A DNA stretch of 20,100 nt, taken from positions 1 through 20,100 of the forward strand of contig CALFMR010000272.1 of assembly GCA_937880585.1 (NCBI GenBank). Reading direction: 5' to 3'. The notes below the pieces were generated by a model. The model had not been told where the DNA came from. It saw only the letters and a list, made by a program, of their open reading frames with translations, and did no database searches. The DNA comes from an uncultured Acidobacteriota bacterium. Lineage in GTDB: Bacteria; Acidobacteriota; Vicinamibacteria; Vicinamibacterales; SCN-69-37. How positions within the stretch are numbered: the stretch's first letter is position 1; every line of letters begins with the position of its first letter. The position numbers and the translations under genes are program-made. This document shows positions 16,135 through 20,100 of this stretch, in pieces.

Positions 16135-17739
16135 CTAGCGGATGCTCTCCTCCGGCAACTCCTGGCCGATGCCTTCGTCGAGTGGCATCTTGTCGGGCCA
16201 GGCGCCGAGCGCGATGAGCTGCTGATCGAGCTCAGCGTGCATCTGTTCGACGCGATAACGATAACGCGGGTCGTTGATGAGGTTGATGATCTCGTCCGGG
16301 TCGTCCGTCAGATGGTAGAGCTCCGCCATGTGCGGCTTGGGCGAATTCGGATACCGGATGTACTTCCATTCCGAGGTGCGAAGCGCGCGGACGTTCGGCG
16401 TGTAGGGGAACTGCTTCTCGTAGTTGTACATGTAGACGTAGCTCGTTCGCCACGTCGGATCGGGATGGCCCTGCGCGATGCCTTTCCACGATCGGCCCTG
16501 CATCTTCGGTCCGGCCGGCAGCCCGACCATATCGAGGATCGACGGCGCGAAGTCCGTCGTCAACACCATCTGGTCCACGACGCGCGGCTGGCTCGGCGGC
16601 GTCAGGCCCGGGTAGCGCACGACGAGCGGCACCCGGATCGTCGGCTCGTGCGCCGTCCGCTTGTCGACCATGCCGTGCTCGCCATCGAGCAGCCCGTGGT
16701 CGGACGTGAAGACGAAGATCGTGTTGTCGAGCTGGCCCTGCTGCTGGAGCAGCGCGTAGATTCGACCCACGCTGTCGTCCACGCTGAGGATCGTCCGCCA
16801 GTACGAGCGGATCATCTCCTCGAAGGCCGCAACGCCCTCCGGGCTGCGATCCGGGAAGTTCTTCCGGTAGGTGAACAACGGCCCGTAAATGCCGTGCCAC
16901 GTGGGCAGCCGCTCCTTGTACCACTCCGGTTTGTCGTCGAGCATGAAGGCGGACGGCGGGTAGGGGATGTGCACGTCGGCGAAGGCGTTCTTGTACTTGT
17001 CCTCCGGCACGTAGAAGCTGTGCGGCGCCTTGTGGCCGATCATGATCGCCCACGGCTTGCCGTCGGTACGACCGCGGATCCACTGCTCGGCGAGGTCGGT
17101 GACGATCGTCGTGTAGTAGCCGGGAATGACGTGGCGCTCGCCGCCGTTGATGCGCCATTCCGTGCCGTAGTAGTCGCCCTGTCCGCGATGCGTGGCGAAG
17201 TAGTCGAAGCCGGGACGCGGCGCGTCGTTGTCTTCGCCCATGTGGTATTTCCCGACGTACGCGGTCTCGTAGCCGATCTTCTGCAGATCGCGCGGCCAGG
17301 TCTCGGCGTCGTCGGGAAACTCGGTGAAATTGTTCGTGACGCCGTGGATGTGCGCGTACTCGCCGGTCTGAATCGTCGCGCGACTCGGCGAGCAGAGCGC
17401 CGTCGTCGCAAACGCGTTACGGAAGTACACGCCCTCGTGCCCGAGCCGATCGATGTTCGGCGTCTTGAGCGGCCCGCTCTTCGGATTGAGCGAGATCGCG
17501 TCCCATCGCTGATCGTCGGTCAGCACGAAGACGATGTTCGGATGCGCGGGCACGACGGGAGTCGCCTTGCGCGCACAGGCGCCCATTGTCAGGGCCGCGG
17601 CGGCGATCGCCAAGGTGCCCAGCCGGCGGATGGCACGTGGGACCGGCCGTCCGGCACTGCCGGACCGGCCGGGACGTGTTATCTGCGGAGACAAGGGGAT
17701 TCGACGAGGAGCAGGGTGCGGAAGAGACATGTTCGTCAT
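16135..17739 (-). CDS. Lipoprotein sulfatase, N-acetylglucosamine-6-sulfatase-like
   Basis: A 534-residue type I sulfatase. The hydrophobic segment GTLAIAAAALTMGAC55 ends in a lipobox-like MGAC, so the mature protein is probably lipid-anchored. About 38 Pro/Arg-rich residues come before the hydrophobic core, unusually long; ATG 17730 is an alternative start, and neither has a good ribosome site. Motifs: VLTD75-D76-QRWD, ALC116-SPSR120-ATIQTG with the canonical proline, YVGKYHMG, GHKAPHSFY, and TSDHGLLDGEHGMVDK. The phrase TGEYAHIHGVTNN after the catalytic motif resembles N-acetylglucosamine-6-sulfatase-type enzymes (subfamily S1_11), and this is the best guess for its class. The tail (AELYHLTDDPDEIINLINDP) is typical. 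It lies between the XylR-like regulator and the cytochrome gene, all in one direction. Confidence 0.92.
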   Translation of the reverse strand: MTNMSLPHPAPRRIPLSPQITRPGRSGSAGRPVPRAIRRLGTLAIAAAALTMGACARKATPVVPAHPNIVFVLTDDQRWDAISLNPKSGPLKTPNIDRLGHEGVYFRNAFATTALCSPSRATIQTGEYAHIHGVTNNFTEFPDDAETWPRDLQKIGYETAYVGKYHMGEDNDAPRPGFDYFATHRGQGDYYGTEWRINGGERHVIPGYYTTIVTDLAEQWIRGRTDGKPWAIMIGHKAPHSFYVPEDKYKNAFADVHIPYPPSAFMLDDKPEWYKERLPTWHGIYGPLFTYRKNFPDRSPEGVAAFEEMIRSYWRTILSVDDSVGRIYALLQQQGQLDNTIFVFTSDHGLLDGEHGMVDKRTAHEPTIRVPLVVRYPGLTPPSQPRVVDQMVLTTDFAPSILDMVGLPAGPKMQGRSWKGIAQGHPDPTWRTSYVYMYNYEKQFPYTPNVRALRTSEWKYIRYPNSPKPHMAELYHLTDDPDEIINLINDPRYRYRVEQMHAELDQQLIALGAWPDKMPLDEGIGQELPEESIR

Positions 17740-17836
17740 GAACCGTACCGCCTGGCTCGCGCGTCGGCAACGCGTTTGATTTACACGCGCGCGCGAATTC
17801 TTTATAGATTTCCAGCCTTCGCCGAGTGCTCGCTTC

Positions 17837-17859
17837 GCTCGCGGCTTCGGCCGGCGAGC
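17837..17859. other. Stable hairpin directly after the XylR-like stop codon
   Basis: GCTCGCGGC (17837-17845), loop TTCG, then GCCGGCGAGC (17850-17859) pair over 9 bp with one bulge. It abuts the regulator's TGA. No T-run follows on either strand, so it is not a complete intrinsic terminator. It might protect or separate the regulator message from the sulfatase message, or simply reflect high GC. Confidence 0.4.
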
Positions 17860-19062
17860 TCACCTTCGCCGGGCGGCAGCGCCTTTCGCGACGCCGTGGC
17901 GATGCTGCGCGGGCGTTTCACCGTAGGCCCGGGCGAACGCGGTCGTCATGTGCTGCACCGAGAGGAAGCCGCCGAGCGCGGCGACCTGCTTCAGCGGGAT
18001 GTCGGTGCGCGCGATGAGATCGCGCACGCGTCCGAGGCGCGCCGATCGGATCGACTCGGCGATTGACGTCCGAAGCCGCGCGCGGAACCGCTGCTCGAGC
18101 GCGCGCCGCGACAGCGGCGACGCGGCGACGACATCGGCGACGTGAAGGGGATCGGCCACGTGCTCGGCGATGAAGGACAGCGCGCGCGCCACCTCGGGGT
18201 CGTCGACCGTGGCCGCTGACGACCGGCGGGCGATGACCGAGACGGGGCTGACCAGGTGCGGCCGCGCGTCGACCGGCGCACCGCCGAGGATGCCGTCGAG
18301 CAGTTGCGCCGCCGAATAGCCGAGTCGCACGGCGCCCTGCTCGATGCTGCTGAGTGCGGGATGACAGAGATGGCACTGCAGATCGTCGTTGTCCACGCCG
18401 ACGACGGCGACTTCATCGGGGACGCCGAGGCGCAGCACGCGGCAGGCGTGCAACAGGCGGCGCCCGAGCGCGTCGTGGGCGGCCATGATGCCCACCGGCT
18501 TGGGCAGCCCGCGCAGCCACGTCTCGAGGCGATCCATCGACCTGTCGAGATCGTGAGGACTCGCGGGCAGATGGAGGACCGCGGTCGCGAATCCCCGCGC
18601 GCCCACACGCGAGACGAACGCGCGTTCGCGTTCGTCGGACCAGGCCGCCGACGTCGGCGCGGCGTAGCCGCAGAACGCGAACGACGCGATGCCGGCTGCC
18701 AGCAGGTGATCGGCCGCCAGGTCGCCAATCTGGACGTTGTTCGCGCGGAACGACGGCACGCGTGTCGTGAGCGCCGCCGTGATGCCGCCGACGCCGACGA
18801 CCGGGACGCGCGACGCGCCCGCGAGCCGCGACATTGCCGGATGATTCAAGTCCGCGATGATCCCGTGGACGCGTGGCGAGTCGAGGACGGCCGTGCGCCG
18901 CGCCGCGGCGTCACCGTCGAGCGTGACGGTCAGGTGCCCGTGCTCGCCGAGATAGGCGGCCACGCCGCGCAGGACCTTGACGTCGTAGGCCGAGCGCGCG
19001 TCGAACAGCAGACCGATCGTTCGATCGGCCGCTCCGGCGGAGGAAGCCGCGAGTCGAGCCAT
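17860..19062 (-). CDS. XylR-like regulator: LacI-type sugar-binding domain fused to AraC helix-turn-helix
   Basis: A 400-residue protein. Residues about 14-275 have the periplasmic-binding-protein-like fold used as effector domain in LacI and XylR (IGLLFDARSAYDVKVLRGV, VHGIIADLNHP, RVPVVGVGG, ADHLLAAGIASFAFCG, KPVGIMAAHDALGRRLLHACR, VPDEVAVVGVDNDDLQCHL). There is no N-terminal LacI headpiece; instead residues about 293-390 are an AraC-type double helix-turn-helix (DPLHVADVVAASPLSRRALEQRFR, PLKQVAALGGFLSVQHMTTAFARAYGETP). This order is that of the E. coli xylose activator XylR, which binds tandem direct repeats. It probably senses a sugar released from the sulfated substrate and activates the locus. 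ATG 19062 has no clear ribosome site, so it may be translated from a very short leader. The sulfatase follows 120 bp downstream on the same strand. Confidence 0.93.
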   Translation of the reverse strand: MARLAASSAGAADRTIGLLFDARSAYDVKVLRGVAAYLGEHGHLTVTLDGDAAARRTAVLDSPRVHGIIADLNHPAMSRLAGASRVPVVGVGGITAALTTRVPSFRANNVQIGDLAADHLLAAGIASFAFCGYAAPTSAAWSDERERAFVSRVGARGFATAVLHLPASPHDLDRSMDRLETWLRGLPKPVGIMAAHDALGRRLLHACRVLRLGVPDEVAVVGVDNDDLQCHLCHPALSSIEQGAVRLGYSAAQLLDGILGGAPVDARPHLVSPVSVIARRSSAATVDDPEVARALSFIAEHVADPLHVADVVAASPLSRRALEQRFRARLRTSIAESIRSARLGRVRDLIARTDIPLKQVAALGGFLSVQHMTTAFARAYGETPAQHRHGVAKGAAARRR

Positions 19063-19076
19063 GTTCGAATGGGCTG

Positions 19077-19100
19077 ATTGTAGCAGGCGGGAGTATACTC
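19077..19100. promoter_or_regulatory. Divergent promoter region with palindrome GAGTATACTC
   Basis: The gap between the XylR-like gene (left, minus) and 19169 (right, plus) holds a perfect 10-bp palindrome at 19091-19100 containing TATACT, a good -10 for the plus strand (leader about 63 nt). On the minus strand TACAAT (19082-19077) lies 14 nt before ATG 19062. No convincing -35 was found for either. Confidence 0.4.
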
Positions 19101-19168
19101 TCGGCGCTCAACCGACGGCTGGCCTCCGGGCATTTCCCGGCCGTGAGCCTATCCGGGTGGATACCTCT

Positions 19169-19825
19169 ATGAAAAAACTCGCTATTGGTTGCGGCGTCGT
19201 CGCGCTGGTCGTGATCGTCGCCGGCGGCGTCGGGTTCTACTACGTGGCGCACAGGGTCAGCTCGGCGGTGAGAAGTCTCGCCGCGCTCGGGTCGATTCCC
19301 GACATCGAGGCGCAGGTGCAGGACAAGAGCCCCTATGAGGCGCCCGCCTCGGGTGAGCTCACCCAGGAGCAGCTCACGAAGTTCCTCGCCGTGCAGACCG
19401 CCGTCAAACAGCAGCTCGGTGCGCGGTTCGATCAGCTGAACAGCAAGTACAAGGCGTTGTCCGACAGCCTCAATCATCGCGACGCGACGATTTCCGATGC
19501 GCCGTCGCTCCTGAGTGCGTATCGCGACCTCGCCGCGACCTACGTCGACGCGAAGCACTGGCAGGTCGAGGCGCTCAACGCGCAGCAGCTCTCACTCGCG
19601 CAGTACCGCTGGATCCGCGAGCGCGCGTATGCTGCGATTGGCGTCCCGATGACCGGATTCGATATCGCGCAAGCGGTCGAGGACGTGAAGGCGGGCCGTA
19701 CGCCCGAGGCCCAGACGCCAGCGGCGAGCACGGACACGACGGGCCTCGACGCGAACCAGAAGCTCGTCGAGCCGCACCGCAAGGAGCTCGAGGACAACGT
19801 GTCGCTGGCCGTCTTCGGGCTCTGA
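19169..19825 (+). CDS. Membrane-anchored protein of unknown function
   Basis: A 218-residue protein. ATG 19169 is followed by a lysine pair and one hydrophobic helix (residues 4-27, IGCGVVALVVIVAGGVGFYY), which serves as a signal anchor. An in-frame ATG at 19061 would add 36 charged residues before the helix, so it is rejected. The remainder is mainly helical and hydrophilic (LTQEQLTKFLAVQTAVKQQL, FDQLNSKYKALSDSL, LSLAQYRWIRERAYAAI) and would lie in the periplasm. Residues about 170-195 are a Pro/Ala/Thr-rich linker. It ends KELEDNVSLAVFGL. I recognise no family. It points away from the sulfatase genes and probably belongs to a different unit; the downstream partial gene starts 48 bp later. 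Confidence 0.8.
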   Translation: MKKLAIGCGVVALVVIVAGGVGFYYVAHRVSSAVRSLAALGSIPDIEAQVQDKSPYEAPASGELTQEQLTKFLAVQTAVKQQLGARFDQLNSKYKALSDSLNHRDATISDAPSLLSAYRDLAATYVDAKHWQVEALNAQQLSLAQYRWIRERAYAAIGVPMTGFDIAQAVEDVKAGRTPEAQTPAASTDTTGLDANQKLVEPHRKELEDNVSLAVFGL

Positions 19826-19861
19826 CGCCGCAGCGCGGCCGTGGGCCCCGAGGCGCTGGTT

Positions 19862-19867
19862 TACAAT
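19862..19867 (+). promoter_or_regulatory. Candidate -10 box immediately before a start codon
   Basis: TTTACAAT places TACAAT 6 nt before ATG 19874, so a transcript starting at the usual distance would begin at or near the ATG itself, that is, be leaderless. No -35 was seen. Confidence 0.3.
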
Positions 19868-19873
19868 GCCGTC

Positions 19874-20100
19874 ATGGGGTATCGCGTGAGCGCCGTTCGC
19901 CGCGTGCTGTGGCTCACGTGGGCGGTGCTCCTCGTCGCGCGCGTCGCCGCCGCGGCGAGCCCGCGCGTCGTCGCGGACTTCGACGGTGACGGCCAGCACG
20001 ATAGCGCGGTCGTCGACACCGGCCGGTCGTCGCCGGTCCTGCGCATCTGGCTGTCGGCGACCCGTGCGGGCGTCCTTGTTCGCAGCGCGACGCCGATCCT
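19874..20100 (+). CDS. Exported protein with an FG-GAP/VCBS-like motif, truncated at the right edge
   Basis: The first 75 codons are visible. A basic start (MGYRVSAVRRV) and a hydrophobic core (LWLTWAVLLVARVAAAA) form a signal peptide, cleaved probably near ASP. Then VADFDGDGQHDSAVVDTG matches the calcium-binding DFDGDGxxD motif of FG-GAP/VCBS repeats, and TGRSSPVLRIWLSA follows. In such proteins the repeats build a propeller on the cell surface or in the periplasm. GTG 19884 is a possible alternative start. It may be co-oriented with the upstream unknown protein. No function beyond the motif can be given. Confidence 0.7.
   Translation, partial: MGYRVSAVRRVLWLTWAVLLVARVAAAASPRVVADFDGDGQHDSAVVDTGRSSPVLRIWLSATRAGVLVRSATPI

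Noticed and set aside
17740..17822. AT-rich patch (TTTATAGATTT, GATTTACACG) as a promoter or operator for the lipoprotein sulfatase
   Set aside because: It stands out by composition, but no -35/-10 pair with good spacing and no copy of the shared box was found, so only possible promoter activity could be claimed.
15970..18066. 698-codon plus-strand open frame across the lipoprotein sulfatase
   Set aside because: It spans the antisense of three minus-strand features including an intergenic region and contains no domain; the sulfatase on the other strand is complete.
1..20100. tRNA, rRNA, CRISPR arrays, insertion sequences or transposases
   Set aside because: Looked for and not seen: no repeat-spacer pattern, no transposase motif, no terminal inverted repeats around the cluster, no tRNA-like cloverleaf noticed by eye.

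Overview
The window is GC-rich bacterial DNA with strong G/C preference in third codon positions. The gene content (an Oar-type TonB-dependent receptor with a carboxypeptidase-regulatory-like domain and no SusD partner, a membrane-anchored winged-helix regulator, several Tat-exported sulfatases, and a multihaem cytochrome fused to TPR repeats) suggests an Acidobacteriota-like organism, possibly class Vicinamibacteria. That assignment is inferred from family content; no rRNA or other marker gene is present.

Layout. Positions 1-2465 are on the minus strand. A CadC/OmpR-type winged-helix protein with one membrane helix and a periplasmic domain (980-2212) is followed by an unrecognised gene that runs off the left edge. 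The regulator's leader has a good sigma70-like promoter and, between promoter and start codon, a strong intrinsic terminator, so it may be attenuated or make a small RNA. From 2597 to 7957 (plus) there is a small exported beta-rich protein, an arylsulfatase, an anaerobic sulfatase-maturating radical SAM enzyme (anSME) and a second, Tat-exported sulfatase; the last two overlap by ATGA. A gap of 298 bp with its own promoter and operator-like elements leads to a 1245-residue TonB-dependent receptor (8256-11993) and an iduronate-2-sulfatase-like Tat sulfatase (12020-13726). On the minus strand, converging on that unit, a LacI-like/AraC fusion regulator of XylR type (17860-19062) is followed by a lipoprotein sulfatase (16135-17739) and an eight-haem cytochrome with HEAT-like and TPR repeats (13731-16121). 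At the right end lie a membrane-anchored protein of unknown function (19169-19825) and the start of an exported protein with an FG-GAP-like motif that runs off the edge.

Interpretation. The locus looks like a sulfated-glycan (or other sulfate ester) utilisation island. Four sulfatases of different types act in the periplasm or on the envelope, the anSME installs their catalytic formylglycine before export, the receptor imports the oligomer, and the XylR-like protein probably senses a released sugar. The two plus-strand units share an upstream element (GAACGTTC followed by a GAATTCAGAC-like box) placed almost identically relative to candidate -10 boxes, which hints at co-regulation. No glycoside hydrolase, polysaccharide lyase or sugar-catabolism gene is in the window, so the substrate cannot be named. 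All family calls are from motif reading by eye; no database search was run.
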